64,000 bases of DNA from Pseudomaricurvus sp033283175 (GCA_033283175.1 JAWMQM010000001.1:682001-746000); one strand, 5' to 3'. Positions 26,010 to 35,769 are shown, counted from the first letter of the stretch. The notes: generated by a model from the letters alone, not told the origin. A program made the numbers and translations.

Positions 26010-28703
26010 ATGGCCCGACGGACGCCGCTGTTACGGCAACAGATTCAACGCGCACTCAGACCCAATCAGACTCCGCGGCTGTTGGCGTTGGGCGTTCTGG
26101 CGAGCCTGCCCATCACTCCCCTGCAGGCCGCCGAGCAGAACCTGCAGTGGCACTGCAAACCGGCCGGTGACGGCTGGGCCTGCGACGAGAAACCTGCCCC
26201 CGGACCGGCTTACAAACGCCCGCCCCACAATACCTCTGCGGCCACAAACGGCCCGCGCAGCACCCGTGGCCTGAGCGCCGCCGAGATCGATTGGGTGGCA
26301 GAAGAGGAGTTGACACCTGAACAGCTGGAGCAGATGCCGGCGGGTTGCTGCGGCAGCTACATTGCCCCCGAGCGCAGTGACAGTGAAGCCACCCTGGACC
26401 CGGAACAGGCCCCCCTGCGGGCAGAGGCTGACAGCTCGCGCTGGCTGCAGCAAAACACCGCGGTACTGCAGGGTGACGTCAAACTGACCCAGGGCTACCG
26501 CCAGCTGCAGGCCGACAGTGCCGAGCTGGATAAGGGCAGCAACACCGGCATCCTCAGCGGCAATGTACAGATGCGGGAGCCCGGGGTGCTGATCACCAGC
26601 GAGCGCGCCAAAATGAACATGGACACAGGTGCGGCCGAGCTGGAAAACGCCACCTACCTGTTGCACGACGCCCACCTGCGCGGCTCGTCTGCGGCGGTGA
26701 AGATGACACCGGAGAAGGTGCTGACCCTCGAAGACGGCAGCTTCACCCGCTGCGAGCCGGACGGTAACGCCTGGTCCCTGCACAGCTCCGAGCTCACCCT
26801 CGACCCCAATATCGGTGAGGGCTGGGGCAAGCACGTGCGCCTGCACGTGGCCGGGGTGCCGGTGTTTTATACCCCCTACCTGCGCTTCCCCATTGGCGAT
26901 GAACGCAAGTCCGGCTTCCTGTTTCCCTCCATCAGCTCGTCCGACAATGGCGGCGTGGATGTATCGGTGCCCTACTACCTCAACCTGGCGCCCAACTACG
27001 ACATGACCCTCTCGCCGCGCGTCATCAGCGACCGCGGCGAGATGCTGGAGACGGAAATCCGCCACATGTCGACCCATTTCGACACTGTGGTCAGCACCGC
27101 CTGGCTGGCCGACGATTCCGGCGGTGACGACCAGGACCTGGAAGACCTGATCGACGACGGCGTTATCACCGAGGAGGAGGCCTATCCCTTCCGCGGCGAG
27201 GATCGCTGGTTGCTGGGTGTGGAGCAGTTCGGTGGGCGCCAGTCGCGCTGGTTTACCCAGATCGACTACACCGCCGTCAGCGATGTGGACTACTTTCGCG
27301 ACCTGGGTACCACGTCACTGGAAGTGAACAGCACCAGCCAGCTGAAGAAATACGGTACGGCGGGTTATCGCGGCGACCACTGGCTGCTGCAGGCGGAAGC
27401 CACCGAATACCAGAAACTGTGGGACGACGCCGAGCAGCAGTACAAGCAGCTGCCACGCCTCACCCTGGATGGCCACTACCGCATGCCGGCGGATTTTGAG
27501 CTGCAGCTGGATCACGACTTCACCGCCTTCGACCACCGCGACAAGGAACGCGACGGCCTGATTACCGGTGAACGACTGCGGCTCGATTACGCCCTCACCT
27601 GGGACCAGCAGTGGATGTGGGGCTTCTTCCGTCCCGGCGTCAAGCTGAAGCACCTCAGCTACCGCCTTGACGACGACTACCTGCAGGCCGGCGCCAACGA
27701 CACGCCGTCCTTCACCGTCCCCCAGGGCAGCCTCGACACAGGCCTGTTCTTCGAGCGCGAGGGCAACCTGTTCGGCAATGGCTATGTGCAGACGTTCGAG
27801 CCGCGATTGTTCTACTTTTACAGCGACCGGGAAAACCAGGACGAGCTGATCAACGTCGGCACCGGGCGCCTGCGCACCGTGGATTTCGATACCAACGACC
27901 TCACCTTTGGCTACAGCCAGCTGTTCCGCGACAGCCGCTTCTCCGGCAGCGACCGCATCGACGATGACAACCGCCTGTCGGTGGGACTGACCTCGCGCTT
28001 TATCGACGCCAGTACCGGTATCGAACGTTTCAGCGCCAGCCTCGGCCAGGTTTTCTACCATGACGACCGCGCCATCGCCATCGACCTCACCGAGGCCCAG
28101 GCCCTGGCCCAGGCAGAGAACCAGCGCAGCGATTCGGACTTTGCCGCCCAGGTCAGCGCCCGGCTGGGCAAATACCTGCGCTTCAACTCCGAAGTGATGT
28201 GGGACGCGGACAACAGCGACCGCGTCAGCCGCGGTAACGCCAGCCTGCGCTACATTGATGAGCAGTACCGCATCTTCAACCTCAGCTATCGCTACGACCG
28301 TATCCCCCCCCTGCCCAGTGACCCGACGGATCTGGACGGCGATGGTATCCTCAACGAAGAGATTGAGCAGAGCATCGAGCAGGGCGACCTCTCCTTTGTC
28401 TGGCCCATTGCCGGCGACTGGAACGCCATTGGCCGGGCCAACTACGACTTTACCCATCAGCGTGAACTGGAGACGCTGATCGGCGTCGAATACAACGACT
28501 GCTGTTATCGTGTGCGTCTGGTCGCCCGTAAATGGCTGGATAACGCCAACGCCAATGTACTGGAGTCGCTGGATCTGGAAGAGGACCGCGGTATCTTCCT
28601 GGAATTCCAGCTGAAAGGCATGGGCAGCATCGGCAGCAAAGTGAGCGGCATCCTCAGTGACGGGATTGTCGGCTACGAACAACGAGATAACGGAATCCAA
28701 TGA
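26010..28703 (+). CDS. lptD: LPS-assembly outer membrane protein LptD
   Basis: 897 residues with an N-terminal signal (cleavage near LQAAE, about residue 40). A low-complexity linker is followed by the OstA/LptA-like beta-jellyroll domain (about 140-300; AVLQGDVKLTQGYRQL, LENATYLL) and then a long beta-barrel. Cysteines early (CC near 113-114) and late (NDCCYRV) could form the conserved disulfides. It inserts LPS into the outer leaflet. It overlaps surA by 4 bases, the chaperone LptD needs. Confidence 0.96.
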   Translation: MARRTPLLRQQIQRALRPNQTPRLLALGVLASLPITPLQAAEQNLQWHCKPAGDGWACDEKPAPGPAYKRPPHNTSAATNGPRSTRGLSAAEIDWVAEEELTPEQLEQMPAGCCGSYIAPERSDSEATLDPEQAPLRAEADSSRWLQQNTAVLQGDVKLTQGYRQLQADSAELDKGSNTGILSGNVQMREPGVLITSERAKMNMDTGAAELENATYLLHDAHLRGSSAAVKMTPEKVLTLEDGSFTRCEPDGNAWSLHSSELTLDPNIGEGWGKHVRLHVAGVPVFYTPYLRFPIGDERKSGFLFPSISSSDNGGVDVSVPYYLNLAPNYDMTLSPRVISDRGEMLETEIRHMSTHFDTVVSTAWLADDSGGDDQDLEDLIDDGVITEEEAYPFRGEDRWLLGVEQFGGRQSRWFTQIDYTAVSDVDYFRDLGTTSLEVNSTSQLKKYGTAGYRGDHWLLQAEATEYQKLWDDAEQQYKQLPRLTLDGHYRMPADFELQLDHDFTAFDHRDKERDGLITGERLRLDYALTWDQQWMWGFFRPGVKLKHLSYRLDDDYLQAGANDTPSFTVPQGSLDTGLFFEREGNLFGNGYVQTFEPRLFYFYSDRENQDELINVGTGRLRTVDFDTNDLTFGYSQLFRDSRFSGSDRIDDDNRLSVGLTSRFIDASTGIERFSASLGQVFYHDDRAIAIDLTEAQALAQAENQRSDSDFAAQVSARLGKYLRFNSEVMWDADNSDRVSRGNASLRYIDEQYRIFNLSYRYDRIPPLPSDPTDLDGDGILNEEIEQSIEQGDLSFVWPIAGDWNAIGRANYDFTHQRELETLIGVEYNDCCYRVRLVARKWLDNANANVLESLDLEEDRGIFLEFQLKGMGSIGSKVSGILSDGIVGYEQRDNGIQ

Positions 28704-30010
28704 TGATACGAGCACTTACCCAATCCTGCCGGCGCCTGATGGGCGTGGCCCTTCTCGCTGGCAGCACGGCCCTGCAGGCGGCCGTTGTTCCGCTGGATTC
28801 GGTGGTGGCAGTGGTGGACAACGACGTCATCATGGCCAGCGAACTGCAGCAGCGTACCCAGATGATTGTGAACCAGCTGCGCTCCAAACAGCAGACCAAC
28901 CTGCCGCCCGCCGAGGTGCTGCAGCAGCAGATCCTGGAACAGCTGATTGTGGAGTCCCTGCAGCTGCAAATGGCCCGTCGCGCCGGCATCGCCATCAGCG
29001 AGGCGGAGCTGGACGATGCCATCAACCGTATGCAGGAAGCCAACCAGCTCAGCCGCGCACAACTGCTGCAACGGCTGCAAGCGGACGGCATGACCATCGA
29101 GGCCCTGCGCGACCAGATCCGCCGCGACATGCTCATCGAGCGGGTACAGCGCGGCTCGGTGAACCGCCGTATCCAGGTGTCGGACCAGGAGGTCAACAAC
29201 TTCCTGCGCTCCAAACAGGGCCAGTTCTGGTCATCACCCAGCTACAACCTGGGCCATATCCTGGTAGCGGTCCCGGCCGGCGCCAGTGTCAGCGAAGTCG
29301 CCGCAGCGGAGGCGAGAGCCAACCAGCTCTACCAGCAGCTGCAGGGCGGCGCCGACTTCCGCCAGGCCGCCATCCGTGAATCCCGCGGCCAGAACGCCCT
29401 CAGCGGCGGTGATATGGGCTGGCGCAAAAGCTCGGAGATGCCGGACCTGTTCGCCTCAGCCCTCGAGCCCCTGCGTCCGGGCCAGGTCAGCAAGCCCCTG
29501 CGCAGCGCCGCCGGCTTCCACCTGCTCAAGCTCTATGACAAAAAAGGTGCGGAAGAGAAGATTGTCGAACAGTCGCTGGTACGCCACATCCTGATCAAGC
29601 CCTCCGCTATCCTCAGCGAAGAGGAGACCGAGCGTAAGCTGGCGGACCTCCGCAATCAGGTCATCAACGGCGCCGATTTTGGCGAGCTGGCCCGGCAATA
29701 TTCCGAGGATGTAGGCTCCAAACTGAGCGGCGGCGACCTGGGTTGGTCACTGCCGGGCAAATTTGTCCCGGAATTTGAAAAGACTATTGATGCCACGCCG
29801 GTGGGGGAAGTCAGCCCGCCGTTCCGCTCCCAGTTCGGCTGGCACATCCTGCAGGTACAGGATCGTCGCCAGCAGGACATGAGCGACACCGTGCGCAGAA
29901 ACCAGGCCTCCATGCTGCTGCGCAACCAGCGCTACGAGGAAGAGCTGTTTAACTGGCTGCGGGAGATCCGCGACGAAGCCTACGTCGAGATCAAGCTGCC
30001 ACAACCATGA
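28700..30010 (+). CDS. surA: Periplasmic peptidyl-prolyl isomerase/chaperone SurA
   Basis: 436 residues: a signal peptide (about 1-27), an N-terminal chaperone domain (VVAVVDNDVIMASELQQR) and two parvulin domains (about 175-275 and 285-390; FRQAAIRES..ALSGGDMGW and FGELARQYSEDVGSKLSGGD). It escorts outer-membrane proteins, including LptD, to the BAM complex. Its ATG overlaps the lptD stop, and its stop overlaps pdxA. Confidence 0.96.
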   Translation: MMIRALTQSCRRLMGVALLAGSTALQAAVVPLDSVVAVVDNDVIMASELQQRTQMIVNQLRSKQQTNLPPAEVLQQQILEQLIVESLQLQMARRAGIAISEAELDDAINRMQEANQLSRAQLLQRLQADGMTIEALRDQIRRDMLIERVQRGSVNRRIQVSDQEVNNFLRSKQGQFWSSPSYNLGHILVAVPAGASVSEVAAAEARANQLYQQLQGGADFRQAAIRESRGQNALSGGDMGWRKSSEMPDLFASALEPLRPGQVSKPLRSAAGFHLLKLYDKKGAEEKIVEQSLVRHILIKPSAILSEEETERKLADLRNQVINGADFGELARQYSEDVGSKLSGGDLGWSLPGKFVPEFEKTIDATPVGEVSPPFRSQFGWHILQVQDRRQQDMSDTVRRNQASMLLRNQRYEEELFNWLREIRDEAYVEIKLPQP

Positions 30011-30993
30011 CCCTGCGCCTTGCCTTGACCCCCGGCGAACCGGCCGGCATCGGTCCCGACCTCACCATTGCCCTGGCACAACAGGCCAGCGAACACGAGG
30101 TGGTGGCGGTGGCGGATCCCGAGCTGCTGCTGGCCCGCGCCCGACAGCTGGGGCTGCCGCTGCGCTTGCGCGAACTGGACAGGGCACAGGCACCCCAACC
30201 GCTGCCGGCGGGGGAACTCTGTGTCCTGCCGGTACCACTGCAGGCGCCCTGCGTGGCCGGCACCCTCAATCCCGCCAACGCCGGCTATGTGCTGCGTACC
30301 CTTGAGACCGCCATCGACAGCTGCGTCGACGGCAGCTGTCACGCCTACGTCACTGGTCCCGTTCACAAGGGCGTGATTAACGAAGCCGGCATCCCCTTCA
30401 GCGGCCACACCGAGTTCCTGGCCGAGCGAACCCACACAGATGAGGTGGTGATGATGCTGGCCTGCGAAGGGCTGCGAGTGGCACTGGTGACCACCCACCT
30501 GCCCCTCAAGGATGTGCCGGCGGCCATTACCCCGGCCAAGCTGGAGCGGGTGATCCGCATCCTGCACAGCGACCTGCGACAAAAGTTCGGCGCCGCCACC
30601 CCGCGCATACTGGTGTGCGGCCTCAACCCCCATGCCGGTGAAGGCGGCCATATGGGGCGTGAAGAGGTGGAGGTAATTGAACCGCTGCTGGCGCGCCTGC
30701 GCGGCGAGGGCATGAACCTGATCGGCCCGCTGCCCGCCGACACCCTGTTTACCCCGAAGGTACTCACCGGCGCCGACGCAGTGCTGGCCATGTATCACGA
30801 TCAGGGGCTGCCCGTGTTAAAATTCAAGGGCTTTGGCGAGGCGGTCAACATTACCCTGGGGCTGCCCATCATCCGCACCTCGGTGGATCACGGCACAGCA
30901 CTGGACCTGGCCGGCAGCGGCGGCGCCGACCTCGGCAGCCTGCTGACCGCCATCAACTACGCCGGCCACATGGCTCGCCAGCGGTCACTCTGA
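30007..30993 (+). CDS. pdxA: 4-hydroxythreonine-4-phosphate dehydrogenase
   Basis: A 328-residue enzyme of pyridoxal phosphate synthesis. Motifs: TPGEPAGIGPDL at the start, TGPVHKGVINEAGIPFSGHT with a metal-binding His, LNPHAGEGGHMG, and YHDQGLPVLKF with RTSVDHGTALDLAG at the end. Overlaps surA by 4 bases and is followed by rsmA after 46 bases. Confidence 0.97.
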   Translation: MTLRLALTPGEPAGIGPDLTIALAQQASEHEVVAVADPELLLARARQLGLPLRLRELDRAQAPQPLPAGELCVLPVPLQAPCVAGTLNPANAGYVLRTLETAIDSCVDGSCHAYVTGPVHKGVINEAGIPFSGHTEFLAERTHTDEVVMMLACEGLRVALVTTHLPLKDVPAAITPAKLERVIRILHSDLRQKFGAATPRILVCGLNPHAGEGGHMGREEVEVIEPLLARLRGEGMNLIGPLPADTLFTPKVLTGADAVLAMYHDQGLPVLKFKGFGEAVNITLGLPIIRTSVDHGTALDLAGSGGADLGSLLTAINYAGHMARQRSL

Positions 30994-31039
30994 CACTCCG
31001 GCTGTGCCCCTGCACAGCACAACCCCTCTTGTGAGCACC

Positions 31040-31894
31040 ATGAAGATTGCAACCGAACACCGCGCCCGCAAGCGCTTTGGCCAGAATTTTCTCGAAGACG
31101 ACGGCATCATCCGCCGCATCGTCAAGGCCATCCACCCCCAGGCGGACGACAACCTGGTAGAGATTGGCCCCGGCAAGGGCGCCATCACCTCGCAGCTGCT
31201 GGCCGCCTGTCCCACGCTCAATGTGGTGGAACTGGATCGCGACCTGATTCCCATGCTGCTGGCGCAGTTTATTGCCGACTACCCGGACTTCACCATCCAC
31301 CAGAGCGACGCCCTGAAATTCGATTTCAGCCAGCTGCTGCAGGACAAGCAGGGCAACCCCCGCGGCCCCCTGCGCGTGGTGGGCAACCTGCCCTACAACA
31401 TCTCCACGCCACTGATCTTCCACCTGCTCAGCTACCAGGACCGTATCCGCGACATGCACTTTATGCTGCAGAAAGAGGTGGTACAGCGGATGGCGGCACA
31501 GCCGGGGGAGAAAGCCTACGGCCGTCTCGGCATCATGGTGCAGTACTACTGCCAGGTAGAAAACCTGTTCGAGGTGCCGCCGGAAGCGTTTGACCCGCGC
31601 CCCAAGGTGGACTCGGCCATTGTGCGGCTGCGCCCCCACCAGCAGCTGCCGCACCCGGCCCGCAACGTCAAACTGCTGGAACAACTGGTCAATACCGCCT
31701 TCCAGCAGCGACGCAAAACCCTGCGCAACGCCCTCAAGCTGCTGCTGCCGGCGGAGGCCATTGAGTCACTGCAAATTGATACCGGCGTGCGGCCGGAAAA
31801 TCTCACCCTTGCCGAATTCGTAGCTCTGAGTGATACACTGGACGAGCTGAAGAGGAATTCGCCGCCCACTGGCGAGGCACAGACTGAGACGTAA
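31040..31894 (+). CDS. rsmA: 16S rRNA (adenine1518/1519-N6)-dimethyltransferase
   Basis: 284 residues. RFGQNFLEDDGII, the SAM-binding VEIGPGKGAITSQLL, and the catalytic NLPYNIST motif identify KsgA/RsmA. The ATG at 31040 gives MKIATEHRARKRFGQ at the family position; an upstream in-frame ATG at 31004 has no support. It dimethylates two adenines in helix 45 late in 30S assembly. apaG begins directly after the stop. Confidence 0.97.
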   Translation: MKIATEHRARKRFGQNFLEDDGIIRRIVKAIHPQADDNLVEIGPGKGAITSQLLAACPTLNVVELDRDLIPMLLAQFIADYPDFTIHQSDALKFDFSQLLQDKQGNPRGPLRVVGNLPYNISTPLIFHLLSYQDRIRDMHFMLQKEVVQRMAAQPGEKAYGRLGIMVQYYCQVENLFEVPPEAFDPRPKVDSAIVRLRPHQQLPHPARNVKLLEQLVNTAFQQRRKTLRNALKLLLPAEAIESLQIDTGVRPENLTLAEFVALSDTLDELKRNSPPTGEAQTET

Positions 31895-32272
31895 ATGACC
31901 AATCCTGCCGATATCCGCATCTCCGTAAAGACCCGCTACCTGCCCGAACAGTCGGACATCGCGGAAGAGCGTTATGTGTTTGCCTACACCATCACCATCC
32001 GCAACGACTCCGGTGAGCCCTGCCAACTGTTGAGCCGGCGCTGGGTAATTACCGATGCCAACGGCGAGGTGCAGGAGGTGGCCGGCAAAGGGGTGGTAGG
32101 CGAGCAACCACAGCTGGCACCGGGGCAGGAATATACCTACACCAGTGGCTCGCTGCTGAAGACCCCCACCGGCACCATGCAGGGCACCTACACCCTATGC
32201 ACGGATGCCGGTGACGAATTCGAAGCCACCATTCCCACCTTTGCGCTGGTGCCTCCGCACCTGCTGCACTGA
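31895..32272 (+). CDS. apaG: ApaG domain protein
   Basis: 125 residues of an immunoglobulin-like fold: IRISVKTRYLPEQS, YVFAYTITIRNDS, LLSRRWVITDANGEVQEV and GVVGEQPQLAPGQEYTYTSG, all standard for ApaG. Its biochemical role is unsettled (ADP/ATP binding is reported for the family). It starts at the base after the rsmA stop and precedes apaH by 19 bases. Confidence 0.95.
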   Translation: MTNPADIRISVKTRYLPEQSDIAEERYVFAYTITIRNDSGEPCQLLSRRWVITDANGEVQEVAGKGVVGEQPQLAPGQEYTYTSGSLLKTPTGTMQGTYTLCTDAGDEFEATIPTFALVPPHLLH

Positions 32273-32291
32273 TTGCTGAAGCCGGAACGCT

Positions 32292-33098
32292 ATGGCCACC
32301 TACGCCGTCGGCGACCTGCAGGGTTGCCTCGACCCGCTGCAACAGCTGCTGCGCAACGTGCAATTTAACGAAGATCGCGACCAGCTGTGGCTGGTGGGCG
32401 ACCTGATTAACCGCGGCCCGCAATCCCTGCAAACACTGGAGTTCCTCTACCCGCGACGGGACAACATTATCGCCGTACTCGGCAATCACGACCTGCACCT
32501 GCTGGCCTGTGCCTACGGTCACCGCCTGCCCGGCAAGGGCGACACCATCGACGCCATCCTCGCCACCCGCGACAGCCAGCCCTGGTACCAGTGGCTGCGC
32601 CACTGCCCGCTGGTACACCACGACCCGCAACTTGGTTTTGCCATGGTGCACGCCGGCATTCCCCCGGGCTGGAGCCTGGAAGAGGCCTTGCGCCACTCCG
32701 CCGAACTGGAGAGTGTGCTGCAGGGGCCGAAGCTGGACATCTATCTCGGCCATATGTACGGCAACCAGCCCGACCTCTGGGACGAGTCACTTGAAGGCCC
32801 CGAGCGCTGGCGCCTGATCACCAACTACTTCACCCGCATGCGGGTATGCGATCACGACGGCCGCCTGGAGCTGAAGTACAAGGAGGGGCTGGACGCACTG
32901 CCTGCGGGCTACGCCCCCTGGTTCCGGCACACCCATCGCCAGACCCGCAATGACCGCATTATCTTCGGTCACTGGGCCGCCCTGCAGGGGGTCAGCAACA
33001 CCCCCAACGTCTACGCCCTCGACAGTGGTTGTGTCTGGGGTGGCTGCCTGACCCTGATGCGACTGGAAGACCAGGCCCTGTTTACTTGCGACTGCTGA
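32292..33098 (+). CDS. apaH: Bis(5'-nucleosyl)-tetraphosphatase, symmetrical
   Basis: A 268-residue metallophosphatase that splits Ap4A into two ADP. Motifs: YAVGDLQGCLDPL, WLVGDLINRGPQSL, VLGNHDLHLLA, MVHAGIPPGW and FGHWAALQG. Last gene of the lptD-surA-pdxA-rsmA-apaG-apaH run. Confidence 0.97.
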   Translation: MATYAVGDLQGCLDPLQQLLRNVQFNEDRDQLWLVGDLINRGPQSLQTLEFLYPRRDNIIAVLGNHDLHLLACAYGHRLPGKGDTIDAILATRDSQPWYQWLRHCPLVHHDPQLGFAMVHAGIPPGWSLEEALRHSAELESVLQGPKLDIYLGHMYGNQPDLWDESLEGPERWRLITNYFTRMRVCDHDGRLELKYKEGLDALPAGYAPWFRHTHRQTRNDRIIFGHWAALQGVSNTPNVYALDSGCVWGGCLTLMRLEDQALFTCDC

Positions 33099-33156
33099 AC
33101 CCGGCACTCTCTCCAGGCACCCAAATGTCCTCTTCCACCTTAGCCTTCCGTCGTAA

Positions 33157-33184
33157 TTGAGGGGCGGATCATTTGTGTTAGAAT
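33157..33184 (+). promoter_or_regulatory. Probable sigma70 promoter for ppa
   Basis: TTGAGG (33157-33162) and TAGAAT (33179-33184) are separated by 16 bases, about 40 bases before the ppa start. Spacing and boxes fit a housekeeping promoter. Confidence 0.5.
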
Positions 33185-33225
33185 CGCCGTCCTTAATTCA
33201 CTCACCAGACCACGGAAGCCCGATC

Positions 33226-33774
33226 ATGAGCTACGATCAAGTCTCTGCCGGTAAAGACCTGCCCAACGACATCAATGTCATCATTGAGATCCCTCTCAAT
33301 GGCGACCCAATCAAGTACGAAGTGGACAAAGACTCCGGCGAGATTTTTGTCGATCGCATGCTCGGTACCGCCATGCACTACCCCTGCAACTACGGCTACG
33401 TGCCCCACACCCTGTGCGGTGACGGCGACCCCGTAGATGTTATGGTTGTGATGCCACTGGCCGTTATCCCCGGTGCCGTGATCCGCTGCCGCCCTGTGGG
33501 CGTGCTGAAAATGACCGACGATGGCGGTGAAGACGCGAAGATCATTGCCGTTCCACACGACAAGGTCACCCCCCTGTACAAAGACGTGCAGGACATCAGC
33601 GACCTGCCACAGCTGACCCTCGACCAGATCGCTCACTTCTTCCAGCATTACAAGGACCTGGAGCCAGGCAAGTGGGTGAAAATCGACGGTTGGGGCAACG
33701 CTGACGACGCGCGCAAGGAGATCTCCGACGCCGCCGCCACTTTCGCTGCCCAGGCAGACAAGCCAAACTTCTGA
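33226..33774 (+). CDS. ppa: Inorganic pyrophosphatase
   Basis: 182-residue family I pyrophosphatase. KYEVDKDSGEIFVDR, the signature DGDPVDVMVV with its metal-binding Asp residues, and KWVKIDGWGN are present. The ATG at 33226 (MSYDQVSAGKDLP) follows GGAAG; the frame extends upstream but the longer version would carry promoter sequence. Confidence 0.97.
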   Translation: MSYDQVSAGKDLPNDINVIIEIPLNGDPIKYEVDKDSGEIFVDRMLGTAMHYPCNYGYVPHTLCGDGDPVDVMVVMPLAVIPGAVIRCRPVGVLKMTDDGGEDAKIIAVPHDKVTPLYKDVQDISDLPQLTLDQIAHFFQHYKDLEPGKWVKIDGWGNADDARKEISDAAATFAAQADKPNF

Positions 33775-33846
33775 TTGTTGCATCAGAGGCGCAGCCCATA
33801 ACAAAGCCGCAGTAGCTGCGACTCAGACCGCCGAAAAATCCACCAT

Positions 33847-33950
33847 CGTCATCGCGAGCGCAGCGTGGCGATCCATGTTTACCACAGGCCAGCCGATAAG
33901 GTGCCAAACATGGATTGCCGCGGAGCTGAAAAACGCTCCTCGCAATGACG
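33847..33950. repeat. Imperfect palindromic repeat (MITE/REP-like)
   Basis: Left arm 33847-33880 and right arm 33906-33950 are inverted copies, ending in CGTCAT at one edge and ATGACG at the other. The right arm has extra bases near its middle (about 33925-33935). Elements with a CGTCATTGCGAG end are dispersed in many bacterial genomes. No gene is disrupted: it sits between ppa and its terminator. Confidence 0.65.
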
Positions 33951-33973
33951 GGACAGGATCAGGCATTAACCTG

Positions 33974-33997
33974 AGCCGCAACAGCTGCGGCTTTTTT
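33974..33997 (+). terminator. Rho-independent terminator downstream of ppa
   Basis: A 7-bp stem (33974-33980 with 33986-33992), a 5-base loop and a run of six T. It lies beyond the palindromic repeat, so the repeat would be in the 3' end of the ppa transcript. Confidence 0.8.
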
Positions 33998-34042
33998 GTG
34001 CCCGGACGATGGGCTCCGGTGCGATTTACGTGGCAGGCGCTA

Positions 34043-34825
34043 TCAATTGTCCAGCAATTGGATGGCGGAGGTGTCCGGTGCCGGAGGGGGCGGGGGGCGG
34101 CGAATCTGCCCCAGGTCACTACCGGCTGGTGCCAGCTCTGCCCCGAGGTCGGCGACAGCTACTACCGCCTTGATCTCTCGCTCTCCCTCATCCAGCAGGG
34201 AGGCGCCGGCTTCCCGCAGGCTCACATTGAGTTCGTTGACCGCCACCGGCACAGGCCTCTCAATCTCATTGCCATCCACCAGGTTCCCCTCCTGGGCGCG
34301 CAGGCTCAGATGGCCAATGTCCGGTGCCACCGGAGCCTCAGTACGGGCAGGCTCAACCAGCGTCGCACCCACGGGGGCCAGGCTCAAGCCGGAAGTGGCT
34401 GTCGCACTGGCGGTCACAGCCGCGGGTTTAACAGCCGGCTCGCTTACCGGTGCCGCCGCGGGTGCAGGCGCTGCAGTGGACGCCAGTGACGCGGATGACG
34501 GCTGGGCAGCGAGGCGCTCCTGCATGGAAGGCTTTGCCGCAGGTTGCGGTGACGAAGGGCTGGCCGCGGCGGCCCTGCGACGGCCTGCCCCCACGGAACC
34601 CTCGGCCGCCAGCTGCACATCGGCACCGGCTTTTTTCAGAACGGCGAGGTATTTCTGTGCGGTAGCCTCGTCCAGGCCGCGCTTAAGCGGTGTCGCCGCG
34701 CCGCTGAACAGGGCATCAATTCGCGCGGCATCAGCCTTGAACAGGGACGCCAGGTTGCGCTTGACGTCAGCCAGCTGAAAGCCGGGCATCAGGTCGCCGC
34801 GAAAGATAATGTCAAAGGTCGCCAT
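34043..34825 (-). CDS. Conserved hypothetical protein with an FDIIFRGDLMPG N-terminal domain
   Basis: 260 residues. The first 75 form a small domain (FDIIFRGDLMPGFQLADVKR, LFKADAARIDALFSG, LKRGLDEATAQKYLAVLKKAGADV) found in gammaproteobacterial proteins of unknown function, often fused to membrane segments. The rest is Ala/Pro-rich and probably disordered, with no transmembrane helix. No function can be assigned. It is transcribed towards ppa and stands alone beside cysE. Confidence 0.75.
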   Translation of the reverse strand: MATFDIIFRGDLMPGFQLADVKRNLASLFKADAARIDALFSGAATPLKRGLDEATAQKYLAVLKKAGADVQLAAEGSVGAGRRRAAAASPSSPQPAAKPSMQERLAAQPSSASLASTAAPAPAAAPVSEPAVKPAAVTASATATSGLSLAPVGATLVEPARTEAPVAPDIGHLSLRAQEGNLVDGNEIERPVPVAVNELNVSLREAGASLLDEGEREIKAVVAVADLGAELAPAGSDLGQIRRPPPPPAPDTSAIQLLDN

Positions 34826-34896
34826 GGCTCTGTTTTCCCTGTTCCGGTGCCGGGTCTGTGCTGTTGATGCTGGCAGCCTGCCAATCGTGGGAAAGG

Positions 34897-35706
34897 CTAC
34901 TCGATCTTATGATCCATATCGAGGGCAGGGCTCTCACACTGGGGCCGGCCCACAATGCGTGCCGGCACACCCGCGACGGTGGTGTGCTCCGGCACCGACT
35001 CCAGCACCACGCTGCCGGCGGCGATCTTGGCCCCTTCCCCCACAAATACATCACCGAGCACCTTGGCACCGGCGCTGATCAGCACGCCGCGGCCAATCCG
35101 CGGATGACGGGCACCCCCACTGCAGCCGGAGCCACCCAGGGTCACCGAGTGCAGCATGGAGACGTCGTCACCAATCACCGCTGTCTCACCCACCACCACA
35201 CCGGTAGCGTGATCGATCATGATGCCGCGACCGAGGCGGGCGCCAGGGTGGATATCCACACCAAACACCTGTGACATCTGGTGCTGCAGGTAAAGCGCCA
35301 GAGGCTTGCGACCCTGCTGCCACAACCAGTGACTGATGCGATGGGTCTGGATGGCCTGGTAGCCCTTGAAATAGAGGAAGGGAGTACTGTATTTGTCACA
35401 GGCCGCATCACGCTCCCGGCAAGCCTGGATATCCGCCCGCATGGCATCGCCGATGGCGGGATCAGCCTGCATCGCTTCCAGTATCACTTCACGCACGGTC
35501 ATGGCCGGTACCGCCGCACTGTCGAGGCGATTAGCCAGGTGAAAACTGATGGCCGCCGCAAAGGTGGAGTGGTTGAGGATGGCGGCGTGGTAATAGCTGG
35601 CCAGCACCGGCTCCTCGCGGCTGGCGGCGGCGGCTTCGTCGTGGATCGCCTGCCAGATGAAGTCCTGCTCACCGGCGTCAGGCGCCCGCAGGGGTTCTGT
35701 GTTCAT
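34897..35706 (-). CDS. cysE: Serine O-acetyltransferase
   Basis: A 269-residue hexapeptide-repeat acyltransferase that makes O-acetylserine for cysteine synthesis. The N-terminal helical domain includes EEPVLASYYHAAILNH. The left-handed beta-helix shows DIHPGARLGRGIMIDHATG (catalytic His-Asp region), VVVGETAVIGDDVSMLHSVT and HPRIGRGVLISAGAKVLG. The C-terminal tail (KIE) is short. Confidence 0.95.
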   Translation of the reverse strand: MNTEPLRAPDAGEQDFIWQAIHDEAAAASREEPVLASYYHAAILNHSTFAAAISFHLANRLDSAAVPAMTVREVILEAMQADPAIGDAMRADIQACRERDAACDKYSTPFLYFKGYQAIQTHRISHWLWQQGRKPLALYLQHQMSQVFGVDIHPGARLGRGIMIDHATGVVVGETAVIGDDVSMLHSVTLGGSGCSGGARHPRIGRGVLISAGAKVLGDVFVGEGAKIAAGSVVLESVPEHTTVAGVPARIVGRPQCESPALDMDHKIE

Positions 35707-35769
35707 GAGTCGTATCCTCTGCCTGATAGGCGAAGCTTATCATATAGCCGCCGCAGCGACAGGCAGGGC

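Noticed and set aside
27315..28715. Long minus-strand open frame across the lptD barrel
   Set aside because: Antisense shadow of a clearly coding gene, with no recognisable domain or ribosome site.
33823..34119. Short minus-strand frames in the palindromic repeat after ppa
   Set aside because: They are translations of the inverted repeat; similar spurious proteins arise wherever this type of repeat occurs.
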